Part shown: in pieces, positions 1-5,978 of the stretch
How the letters are laid out: each line of letters opens with the position of its first letter
How positions within the stretch are numbered: position 1 is the first letter of the stretch
Origin: JAICTV01 sp035634055
GTDB taxonomy: Bacteria; Planctomycetota; Phycisphaerae; Tepidisphaerales; Tepidisphaeraceae
Direction of reading: 5' to 3'
Assembly (NCBI GenBank): GCA_035634055.1
Contig: DASQDR010000199.1
Span: 1 to 8,123 of the forward strand
DNA length: 8,123 nucleotides
The notes under the pieces: generated by a model
Databases searched by the model: none
Seen by the model: only the letters and a program-made list of their open reading frames with translations
What the model was told of the DNA's origin: nothing
Made by a program: the position numbers and the translations under genes

Positions 1-19
1 TTTCCCGATCGCCCTCAGT

Positions 20-1237
20 TCATTCCTTCACCGTCACCGTGCTCTTGCCCTCGACCAGCACCTCGAAGACCTGTTGCACGTTCTCGTTGACCAGGCGGAC
101 GCAGCCCATGGAGGCCTGTTGGCCGATGGAGGCGGGGTCGATGGTGCCGTGGATGCCGTAGGACTGCTTGCCGACGGCGTGCCCGTCGGTGCCGATCAGG
201 CCGATCCAGTATTCGCCGAGGGGGTTCCTGGGGTCGTCGGCGGCAATGACGCCCTCGCCGCGGGGGCTGTAGTAGGTCGGGTTCTTCAGCTTGTTCGCCA
301 CCGCCCATACGCCCGTGGGGGTGGAGTCGTCCTTCCCCAGGCCGACCGGGAAGCTGGTGATGTACATCGAGCTCTTCGCCGCCGGCTCGCCCAGCCACAA
401 TTCGAGCGTGAAATCCTTCTTCGACACCACGGCGTGGAACGGCCCCTTGAGAACCTTGAGGCTCTGGCCCGCCTTGAGCTTGCGCGGGTCGGAGATCCCG
501 TTGATGCGCATGAGCAGCTCGAAGGGGACCTCGTGGGAGTTGGCGATCTTCTGGAGCACGCCGCCCGGCGGGACGGTGAACGTCCCGCCGTGCGGATCGT
601 CGGGGAACTTGCGAGCGGAGAAGACGACGCTGGCGTTGATCTGGTTGAGCAACCCCTTGGCCGCCCGGACGTCGGCGTCGGAGAGGGTGCCGGCGGAGAG
701 GAGCGCGTTGAGCCCGTTGCGGGCGTCGAGCAGCTTGCCGGCGTCCATCTGGGCCTTGGCGTCCGCCAGCGACGCCGGCGCGACAGTGGGGGCGACCGGC
801 ACGTGCGGTTTCGCCGCGCCCGCTTCGCTGGGCGCGTGGGTCGCCGAAGCCACCTGCACGTTTCCGGACGGTTGCGTGGTCGCCGAAGCGCCTCGCCCGG
901 CCGCGGCGTTGGCGGAAGCCGCCACTTCCCCCACGCCCGCCATCAGCGGCAGCGGGGGCTTGGTCGCCGGCGCGACGGGCGCGGTCGGCGTCTCCAGAAC
1001 CGCGGCGCCACCCAGGCGGGCGAGCTTCGCCTCGGCGGGCTTGGCGCCGTCGGACTTCGCCGTCACCACCGGCGCCGTGGGCGCGGGCGGGATCAGCACG
1101 GACGCCTTGGCCTGCTCGGGGGCGGCGGCCTTGGTGCGGCTGCCGATCTTCACCCCGGTGACCACCAGCCCGACGGCCAGCGTGGCGCCGACGGCGGCGA
1201 CCAGCGCGCGACTTGCCCTGCGTTGTGAACGGGTCAT
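20..1237 (-). CDS. LysM-domain L,D-transpeptidase (YkuD family)
   Basis: A 405-residue envelope enzyme predicted to form 3-3 cross-links in peptidoglycan or to attach proteins to it. A basic N-terminus (residues 1-10) precedes a hydrophobic segment (about 11-31), which is a signal anchor or signal peptide. A low-complexity Ala/Pro-rich spacer follows (about 38-155), then a short helical stretch (about 157-205, vaguely TPR-like), a LysM-like module (about 218-264, ending in KLKAGQSLKVL) and a YkuD catalytic domain (about 267-404). The catalytic signature is complete: GIHGT with His363, then SMGCVR with Cys379 as nucleophile. Start: the ATG at 1235-1237 has a GGAGG seven bases upstream (1245-1249). 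Known for the family: LysM binds glycan and YkuD acts on tetrapeptide stems. The enzyme class is secure; the exact reaction is inferred. The Ala/Pro spacer probably spans the periplasm. The gene lies 130 nt downstream of the cyclo-ligase gene on the same strand. Confidence 0.93.
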   Translation of the reverse strand: MTRSQRRASRALVAAVGATLAVGLVVTGVKIGSRTKAAAPEQAKASVLIPPAPTAPVVTAKSDGAKPAEAKLARLGGAAVLETPTAPVAPATKPPLPLMAGVGEVAASANAAAGRGASATTQPSGNVQVASATHAPSEAGAAKPHVPVAPTVAPASLADAKAQMDAGKLLDARNGLNALLSAGTLSDADVRAAKGLLNQINASVVFSARKFPDDPHGGTFTVPPGGVLQKIANSHEVPFELLMRINGISDPRKLKAGQSLKVLKGPFHAVVSKKDFTLELWLGEPAAKSSMYITSFPVGLGKDDSTPTGVWAVANKLKNPTYYSPRGEGVIAADDPRNPLGEYWIGLIGTDGHAVGKQSYGIHGTIDPASIGQQASMGCVRLVNENVQQVFEVLVEGKSTVTVKE

Positions 1238-1257
1238 GGGAGAACCTCCATGTTCTC
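1238..1257 (-). promoter_or_regulatory. Ribosome binding site within a small hairpin
   Basis: Upstream of the transpeptidase start, the mRNA reads GAGAAC, then AUGGAG, then GUUCUC, then CC and the start AUG. The two outer hexamers (1252-1257 and 1240-1245) are perfectly complementary, so the GGAG of the Shine-Dalgarno sits in or beside the loop of a 6-bp hairpin. The loop AUG also opens a five-codon frame (MEVLP) whose UGA overlaps the real start as AUGA. The ribosome binding site is well supported. Any regulatory role for the hairpin or mini-ORF is inference. Confidence 0.5.
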
Positions 1258-1367
1258 GAAGGCGATGTGTGCGAGGACCGCCGCGGCCGCCGTGGGGCCG
1301 CCGCCGCGTGCGGGCGCACGGGAAGTGCGGCCGCAGGACGGATTACGACTCCTGACCGACGGACGTT

Positions 1368-1970
1368 CTACTTTTTCTCGATGCAGTTGGAAGCGAAACG
1401 CCGCAGCCCTTTGTCGGTGGCAAGCATACTGAGCGGGACATCGTGGTCAAGCACGGGCAGGTCGTCGACCACCTGCTCGCCGAACGCCAGCCCGCAGCTC
1501 AAGCCGAGAAACTCCGCCTGAGCGAGAAAGCGGTCATAGAAGCCCATGCCGCGGCCGATGCGGTAGCCCGTGTTGGTGAAGCCCAGGCCGGGGACGATGA
1601 CCAGGTCGATCATGTCTGAGGGCATCGGGTTGCCGGCGATGGGCTCGCGGATGCCGGGGCCGGTGGAAGTCAGCCCGGTGGTGAGGGAACTGATCTCGAT
1701 GGGGAGCATGCGGCGCTGGTCCCACGATACCTTGGGAACCACAACCGTCTTGCCTGCCTGCCACGCCTTCAGCGCCAGCGGGGCGGTGTCGACCTCGGTG
1801 GCGGTCGACAGGTAAAGCATGACCACGCGAGCGGCGTCGAACTCGCGGCTGGTGGTGATGACGGCGCAGGCGGCCAGGCTCTTGGCGTGGCGCTCCGCCT
1901 CGGACATCTGCGCGAGCACGTCGCGGAGCTGTCGGCGGATCAGCGATTTGGTGGGATGTCCTTCGGCCAT
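1368..1970 (-). CDS. 5-formyltetrahydrofolate cyclo-ligase (MTHF synthetase)
   Basis: A 200-residue cytoplasmic enzyme of the usual family length. It uses ATP to convert 5-formyl-THF to 5,10-methenyl-THF, returning a dead-end folate to the one-carbon pool. Visible family features are an N-terminal Lys/Arg helix (KSLIRRQLRD, residues 8-17), the YLSTATEVDT strand and loop (53-62), IVPGLGF (125-131), and the substrate/ATP-binding Gly-rich motif GRGMGFYDRF (139-148), equivalent to the more usual GxGGGYYDR. The C-terminal DHDVPLSMLATDKG (175-188) also matches. The family symbol varies between organisms (ygfA, fau, MTHFS), so none is given. The start ATG at 1968-1970 has AAGGA almost abutting it, which is closer than ideal, but no better start is seen. 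It is 52 nt downstream of rarA and may share its transcript. Confidence 0.93.
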   Translation of the reverse strand: MAEGHPTKSLIRRQLRDVLAQMSEAERHAKSLAACAVITTSREFDAARVVMLYLSTATEVDTAPLALKAWQAGKTVVVPKVSWDQRRMLPIEISSLTTGLTSTGPGIREPIAGNPMPSDMIDLVIVPGLGFTNTGYRIGRGMGFYDRFLAQAEFLGLSCGLAFGEQVVDDLPVLDHDVPLSMLATDKGLRRFASNCIEKK

Positions 1971-1988
1971 ATCCTTGTCACTACGCCG

Positions 1989-2014
1989 GCCGGGCCGCGC
2001 AGGTTATGCCCGGC
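1989..2014 (-). other. Short hairpin between rarA and the cyclo-ligase gene
   Basis: GCCGGGC (1989-1995) and GCCCGGC (2008-2014) form a perfect 7-bp stem around a 12-nt loop inside the 52-nt gap. There is no U-tract, so it is not a classic intrinsic terminator. It could be a processing or attenuation element, or chance in GC-rich DNA. Confidence 0.25.
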
Positions 2015-2022
2015 TCCATATT

Positions 2023-3456
2023 CTAGGACACATCACGCTCGCCCTCGTTGGCATCGGCGGAATCGGACGTTGGTCTTAACCGCCGCATTCGTTCGGCAAT
2101 TTCCGCCTCGTACCCGCGATCGGTCGGCTCGTAATAAACCTTGTCGACACCCAGGTAGTCTTGCTCCACGAATCCGCCCGGATAGTCGTGAGCATACTTG
2201 TACTCCTTGCCGTGACCAAGCCTTTGCGAACCTGCGTAGTGCGTGTCCTTTAAATGCTTTGGGACGGGCAGGGTGCGGCCCTCGCGGACGTCCTTGAGGG
2301 CGCGCTCGATCGCGACGTAGCTGGCGTTGCTCTTGGGGGCGGTCGCCATGTAAACCGCCGCCTGCGATAGGGTTATCCTCGCCTCGGGCATCCCCAGCTT
2401 CTCCACCAGGTCGAACGCCGCCGCCGCTACGCGGATGGCGTTGGGATCGGCGTTGCCGACGTCTTCGGAGGCGAGGATGGCGATCCGGCGCGCGACAAAC
2501 CTCGGATCCTCCCCCGCCTCGAGCATCCGCGCCACCCAGTAGACCGCCGCGTCCGGGTCCGACCCGCGCATCGACTTGATGAACGCCGACGCCGCGTCGT
2601 AATGCTCGTCGCCGGTGGCATCATAAACGATGGCCTTCCGCTGGATGGACTGCTCGGCCACGTCGAGGGTGATGTGGATGGGGGAGGGAACTGAGGGGCT
2701 AAGGGACTCAGGGACCGAGGGGAAATTGGCTCCCGCTCCCTCAGTCCCTTTGCCCCTCAGTCCCTCGGTCCCTTCGCGGCGCAACGACAGCACCGCCACT
2801 TCCAGCGCCATCAACCCCCGCCGCGCGTCGCCGTCGCTCATGGTCGCCCAAAGGTCGACCGCCTGCGGGTCGAGCTGGATGTTCAGGTTGCCGAAGCCGC
2901 GTTCGTTATCGGCGACCGCCCTCGTGATCAGCTTGCGGATGTCCTCCTCGGAGATCGGCGCGAACTGAAAAATCTGGCTGCGGCTGATGAGGGGGCTGTT
3001 GACGGCAAAGAAGGGATTTTCCGTCGTCGCCCCCACCAGCAGGATCAGCCCCGCCTCCACGTCCGGCAGAAGGATGTCCTGCTGGGCGCGGTTGAAGCGA
3101 TGGATCTCGTCCAGGAACAGGACCGTGCGCTCGCCGGTGTTGCCCAGGCGTTCCTTGGCCGCGTCGAGGATGCCGCGGACCTCCTTCACGCCCACGGCGG
3201 CGGCGTTGACGGATTCGAAGTGGCTCTTGGTGTACGCGGCGATGAGCGACGCGAGCGTGGTCTTCCCGGTGCCCGGCGGGCCGTAGAAGATCACGCTGGT
3301 GAGCCGGTCCGCCTCCAGCATCCGCCGGAGCAGCTTGCCCTCCCCGAGAAAGTGCTGCTGGCCGACGAATTCCTCCAGCGTGCGCGGGCGCATGCGCACC
3401 GCCAGGGGCGCGACCCGCTGGAAGTTCTTCTTCCGCACGTCACCGAAGAGGTCCAT
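2023..3456 (-). CDS. rarA: Replication-associated recombination protein A (AAA+ ATPase, RarA/MgsA/WRNIP1 family)
   Basis: A 477-residue cytoplasmic AAA+ ATPase that acts at stalled replication forks with SSB and the recombination machinery. Seen: Walker A GPPGTGKTT (59-67), Walker B LFLDEIHRFN (113-122), the sensor-1 region VGATTENP (141-148), SPLISRSQIF with a candidate arginine finger (154-163), and sensor-2 GDARRGL (209-215). The tetramerisation/C-terminal domain follows, with IKSMRGSDPDAAVYW (293-307), LASEDVGNADP (328-338), APKSN (373-377) and the near-terminal YYEPTDRGYE. It is about 30 residues longer than the roughly 447-residue E. coli protein. Part of the extra length is a low-complexity stretch (about 227-259) encoded by an inverted octamer-repeat element between the lid and the C-terminal domain. 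All catalytic residues flank it intact and the frame is open, so the protein should be functional. The start is the ATG at 3454-3456; its Shine-Dalgarno is weak. It is divergent from the kinase gene. Confidence 0.96.
   Translation of the reverse strand: MDLFGDVRKKNFQRVAPLAVRMRPRTLEEFVGQQHFLGEGKLLRRMLEADRLTSVIFYGPPGTGKTTLASLIAAYTKSHFESVNAAAVGVKEVRGILDAAKERLGNTGERTVLFLDEIHRFNRAQQDILLPDVEAGLILLVGATTENPFFAVNSPLISRSQIFQFAPISEEDIRKLITRAVADNERGFGNLNIQLDPQAVDLWATMSDGDARRGLMALEVAVLSLRREGTEGLRGKGTEGAGANFPSVPESLSPSVPSPIHITLDVAEQSIQRKAIVYDATGDEHYDAASAFIKSMRGSDPDAAVYWVARMLEAGEDPRFVARRIAILASEDVGNADPNAIRVAAAAFDLVEKLGMPEARITLSQAAVYMATAPKSNASYVAIERALKDVREGRTLPVPKHLKDTHYAGSQRLGHGKEYKYAHDYPGGFVEQDYLGVDKVYYEPTDRGYEAEIAERMRRLRPTSDSADANEGERDVS
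2681..2778. repeat. Inverted array of degenerate octamer repeats inside rarA
   Basis: On the plus strand, four tandem 8-nt units close to CTGAGGGR run from 2691 to 2722. Four to five units of the same consensus, in the opposite orientation, run from 2737 to about 2776. The best-matched arms are 2689-2714 and 2737-2762, which pair at 23 of 26 positions around a 22-nt loop. The element is translated in frame in rarA as a Gly/Glu/Thr-rich then Ser/Pro-rich stretch (residues about 227-259), where the family normally has a short variable linker. It resembles REP/BIME-like or other small palindromic repeats that have inserted into a tolerant loop. No transposase is present in the window, so its mobility is inferred. 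Confidence 0.75.
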
Positions 3457-3482
3457 GTCACCAATTGTAAGGGGGCGAACAA

Positions 3483-3526
3483 GATCGCGAACGATTGAAC
3501 ACGTCCGGTTGTTTCAGCGTTCGATC
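3483..3526. promoter_or_regulatory. Imperfect palindrome in the rarA/kinase divergent promoter region
   Basis: The 167-nt region between the divergent rarA and kinase starts must hold promoters for both genes. I see no convincing -35/-10 pair. It does hold an inverted repeat: GATCG plus CGAACG (3483-3493) against CGTTCGATC (3518-3526), pairing over 9 bp with a 2-nt bulge. This could be an operator or a cruciform-prone site. No bound factor can be named. Confidence 0.3.
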
Positions 3527-3611
3527 ATGGTAGATTCGGGGTTGACGGCCCCGGGCAGCGCGAATCGGCCGTCTCCCTTCACGGGCGTTCGTGCGCGGGA
3601 CATCTCACAGC

Positions 3612-3618
3612 GAAGGAG
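3612..3618 (+). promoter_or_regulatory. Ribosome binding site fixing the kinase start
   Basis: GAAGGAG lies five bases before the ATG at 3624. It favours that start over the in-frame GTG at 3591, which has no comparable Shine-Dalgarno and would add 11 residues with no family resemblance. Confidence 0.75.
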
Positions 3619-3623
3619 CGACC

Positions 3624-5513
3624 ATGGCCACCACGGAGGGTGCGCGGCAGCCGCAGGGTTCTACCCCCATAGCTTCTAGCGCCGCAGCTTCTGCCGCCGT
3701 AGCAAGCAAATCCGGCTCATCGTCCGGCGGCAGCAATGCCGGCGCGGCCGCGGCGCGGTCGCTGGTCGGGCGGCGCGTCAAGCGGTTCCGCCTGCTCGAC
3801 GAGCTCGGCGAGGGCGCCATGGGCCGGGTCTACGTCGCGGAGGACACGGTCCTCAAGCGGCACGTGGCGCTCAAGCTGCTCCCGGCCAAGCACCGCGACG
3901 GCCGCCCGAACCACCGCACCGAGCGGCTGGTGCGCGAGGCGCGCTCGGCGGCGACGCTCGAGCACCCCAACGTCGTCACCATCCACGAGATCGACCAGGT
4001 CTCCGGCGTCCACTACATCGCCATGGAGCTGGTCGAGGGCGGCAACCTCGAGCGGCTGGTGCAGATGAGCGGGCCGATGGAGATCGAGCGCGCCTGCCAG
4101 CTCGCCGCCGAGGCGGCCGAGGCGCTGTCTCACGCCCACCAGCGCGGCATCATCCACCGTGACATCAAGCCGGCCAACCTGCTGCTCACGCGCAGCGGGC
4201 GGTGCAAGGTCGCCGATTTCGGCCTGGCCTGCTTTGACGACCCCAGCGACGCGACCGCGCGGGCGAAGACCGTCGGCACGCCTCACTACATCCCGCCGGA
4301 GATCGCGATCGGCGAGGGGGCGACGGAGAAGTCCGACCTCTACTCCCTCGGCTGCTCCTTGTGGTTCCTGCTGACCGGCCGCCCGCCGTTCACCGGCACC
4401 AGCACGCGCGACGTGCTGAAGGCGCACGTGAGCCAGCCGCTGCCGGACCTGCGCCGCTGGCGCCCGGACGCGCCCGACCGGCTGATCCACGCCCTCGAGC
4501 AGGCGTGCGCCAAGCACCCCAATGACCGCTTCAGCGACGCCGCCCGGTTCGCCGCGGTGCTGCGCACGTTCACCATCTCCACCGGCGGGTCGAACGGCGC
4601 GGTGGTGCCGGTGGCCGGGTCGGCGCCGGCCGCCTCGGTCACGCTGCCGCCGACGCTGGCGACGCCGGGCATTCCGGTGGCTTCGGGGCCGCACCTTTCG
4701 GGAATGGTAATGATGAGCCAGACCGCGCAGCTCCGGCCGGTCAGCGCTGCCGCCGCATCGCTACCCGCGCCCGAGCCGGTGTCACAGGCGCCGGTGTACG
4801 CGCCGCCGGCGGCGGTGGCGGTGGCGGCGGAAGAGGACAAGCCGCTGATCACCATTCCCGCCGCCATGATCTGGACCGGGTGCGGCACGATCGTGGGGGT
4901 GGCCTGCATCAGCTTGGGGATCTGGCTGGCGCGCACCGGCCCGCAGAAGGTTGAGGCGTCCCCCACGCCCGCCGCCGCCAGCGCCGTCGCCGCGCCCGAA
5001 GCGCCCGCCCACGCGGCTGGCGATGCGGAGTCAAACGTCCTGACCAACGGCGCGTTCGACGATGCCGACGGCGCCGAGGGGGCCGTCAGCGGCTGGTTCG
5101 TTGCCGAACGCTGCAAGCCGCACGTCCGCCTGATGACCGAGGGGGCCAACCGCTTCCTGCGCCTGACCAACGACGACTACACCACCACCATGCACGCGGC
5201 GCAGAAGATCGACGTCGACCCGTCCTGGCGGTCGGTAACCGTCTCCGCCCGCATGCGCGCGTCGCACCTCAAGCCGGGCGGGAAGAAGACGCCGGACGAC
5301 GCCCGCGTCGCCTTCAGCTTCCGCGATGCCAACGACAAGCAGGTCGGCAACTGGCCGGCCGTGCCGATGTTGAAGGAAGACAGCCCGTGGGCCGAGCGCG
5401 TGGTGAACGTGCCGGTCCCCGCGGGCGCGAAGAAGCTCTACCTCCAGTGCACCATCTCCTACGCCACCGGCACGGTCGATTTCGACGACGTGCGGGTCGT
5501 GCCGCAGAAGTAA
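3624..5513 (+). CDS. Transmembrane Ser/Thr protein kinase (PknB-like) with a carbohydrate-binding-like outer domain
   Basis: A 629-residue Hanks-type kinase. After an Ala/Ser-rich N-terminus (1-45) comes a complete kinase domain (about 55-318): glycine loop GEGAMGRV (62-69), ATP-anchoring Lys84 in HVALKLL, a helix-C Glu near 105, catalytic HRDIKPANLL (178-187), DFG (198-200) and an activation segment ending GTPHYIPPE (218-226). It is therefore an RD kinase and should be active. A Pro/Ala/Ser-rich juxtamembrane region (about 320-405) leads to one membrane span (about 409-436). The outer part (about 471-629) begins with NVLTNGAFDDADG and ends VDFDDVRVVP, a pattern typical of jelly-roll CBM4/9- or galactose-binding-like domains. 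PASTA repeats, the usual wall sensor of PknB, are absent. The kinase is certain; the ectodomain fold is inferred from sequence style and its ligand is unknown. It has no partner phosphatase nearby. It is probably transcribed alone, divergent from rarA. Confidence 0.94.
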   Translation: MATTEGARQPQGSTPIASSAAASAAVASKSGSSSGGSNAGAAAARSLVGRRVKRFRLLDELGEGAMGRVYVAEDTVLKRHVALKLLPAKHRDGRPNHRTERLVREARSAATLEHPNVVTIHEIDQVSGVHYIAMELVEGGNLERLVQMSGPMEIERACQLAAEAAEALSHAHQRGIIHRDIKPANLLLTRSGRCKVADFGLACFDDPSDATARAKTVGTPHYIPPEIAIGEGATEKSDLYSLGCSLWFLLTGRPPFTGTSTRDVLKAHVSQPLPDLRRWRPDAPDRLIHALEQACAKHPNDRFSDAARFAAVLRTFTISTGGSNGAVVPVAGSAPAASVTLPPTLATPGIPVASGPHLSGMVMMSQTAQLRPVSAAAASLPAPEPVSQAPVYAPPAAVAVAAEEDKPLITIPAAMIWTGCGTIVGVACISLGIWLARTGPQKVEASPTPAAASAVAAPEAPAHAAGDAESNVLTNGAFDDADGAEGAVSGWFVAERCKPHVRLMTEGANRFLRLTNDDYTTTMHAAQKIDVDPSWRSVTVSARMRASHLKPGGKKTPDDARVAFSFRDANDKQVGNWPAVPMLKEDSPWAERVVNVPVPAGAKKLYLQCTISYATGTVDFDDVRVVPQK

Positions 5514-5564
5514 CCGCGCCACGCGATCGTGATACCCGTTCGGACATCACGGCGGCCGGATGGG

Positions 5565-5582
5565 CGCAGCCCCTTGGCTGCG
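5565..5582 (+). terminator. Possible terminator hairpin after the kinase gene
   Basis: CGCAGCC, CCTT, GGCTGCG forms a perfect 7-bp stem with a 4-nt loop, about 50 nt after the kinase stop. A weaker 6-bp stem (5528-5533 with 5546-5551) precedes it. Neither has a T-tract, so this is a weak terminator call. Confidence 0.35.
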
Positions 5583-5671
5583 GGCGGCGATCGAATGGCA
5601 GTAACAGGGTGCGGGGTCTCTGTGCGTTGCAGCTCACGATGCCGAGCCGCCGGTTCAGGCCTAACCCGTGA

Positions 5672-5683
5672 ATTGTACACAAT
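5672..5683. promoter_or_regulatory. Palindrome, candidate operator of the GntR/LacI regulator
   Basis: ATTGT-AC-ACAAT is a perfect 5+5 bp inverted repeat with a 2-bp centre, in an AT-richer island of GC-rich DNA. It lies upstream of the proposed promoter of the regulator gene. GntR-family operators are short palindromes with GT...AC cores, and the known AraR operator also has TTGT...ACAA arms. Autoregulation is therefore plausible but is inference. Confidence 0.4.
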
Positions 5684-5701
5684 CTAGGCACATACCTACG
5701 C

Positions 5702-5729
5702 TTGCCCATCCATTCCAGTTACATAATAT
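5702..5729 (+). promoter_or_regulatory. Candidate sigma-70-type promoter for the GntR/LacI gene or its leader
   Basis: TTGCCC (5702-5707) and TAATAT (5724-5729) are separated by 16 bp, and CATAAT overlaps the second box. This is the clearest AT-rich -10-like site in the window. Transcription would start near 5736, giving an untranslated leader of about 240 nt. It is a consensus match only. Confidence 0.4.
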
Positions 5730-5731
5730 GA

Positions 5732-5978
5732 TGTTGCTCACAAGCGGCCCGGCTGTTATCGTGCTGCCTCGCAAGTCCGCAATGGGTTGGGGATCCGGGC
5801 CTGAGAGAGAGCACGAGACGACAGGACTTGTGAGCAGCAACCGGTGCCCGCGCAGCGAGCGCGGCAGCAGAGCCGAACCCGCGCCAACGCGGGTTGGCCG
5901 CGACCCCCGCGGGGAGGGGTGCGCTCTGGGCGTGGCGGTGCAGTGTGTCTTTCGCTCTCTAAGACGGCTGGGGCCTGA
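5732..5978 (+). promoter_or_regulatory. Structured leader or small RNA region upstream of the GntR/LacI gene
   Basis: The non-coding stretch before the regulator holds nested inverted repeats. Positions 5732-5744 pair with 5827-5839 (12 Watson-Crick pairs and one G-U). Positions 5746-5752 pair with 5795-5801 (7 perfect). Then come hairpins 5848-5853/5859-5864 (6 bp), 5876-5883/5888-5895 (8 bp, CCAA loop) and a C/G run near 5903-5920. AGAGAGC (5806-5812) can also pair with GCTCTCT (5954-5960). These pairings cannot all coexist, so alternative folds are possible. No known riboswitch motif is recognised. The stretch has no convincing Shine-Dalgarno before the ATG at 5979. It could be a regulatory leader, a small RNA, or partly GC-rich chance. 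Confidence 0.35.

Noticed and set aside
74..1228. Long plus-strand open frames opposite the transpeptidase gene
   Set aside because: They are antisense to a gene with complete LysM and YkuD motifs. The translations are Arg/Gly/Val-rich with no family features, as expected from GC-rich antisense frames.
2681..2778. rarA as a pseudogene because of the repeat insertion
   Set aside because: The insertion is in frame, all AAA+ motifs and the C-terminal domain are intact, and the site is a variable linker.
3591..3623. Upstream GTG start for the kinase
   Set aside because: The ATG at 3624 has a strong GAAGGAG at proper spacing, and the extra 11 residues add nothing recognisable.
3717..4694. 325-codon minus-strand open frame opposite the kinase
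   Set aside because: The translation is Arg/Ala/His-rich and matches nothing. The opposite strand encodes an intact kinase domain.
5791..5820. CCTGAGAGA resembling the CTGAGA box of a thiamine (TPP) riboswitch
   Set aside because: The second conserved THI-box half, with its ACCTGAT/GGATAATGCC core, is absent downstream, and the next gene is not a thiamine gene.
5732..5839. Long inverted repeat suggesting a retron msr-msd
   Set aside because: No reverse transcriptase gene is in the window; the next gene is a GntR/LacI regulator.
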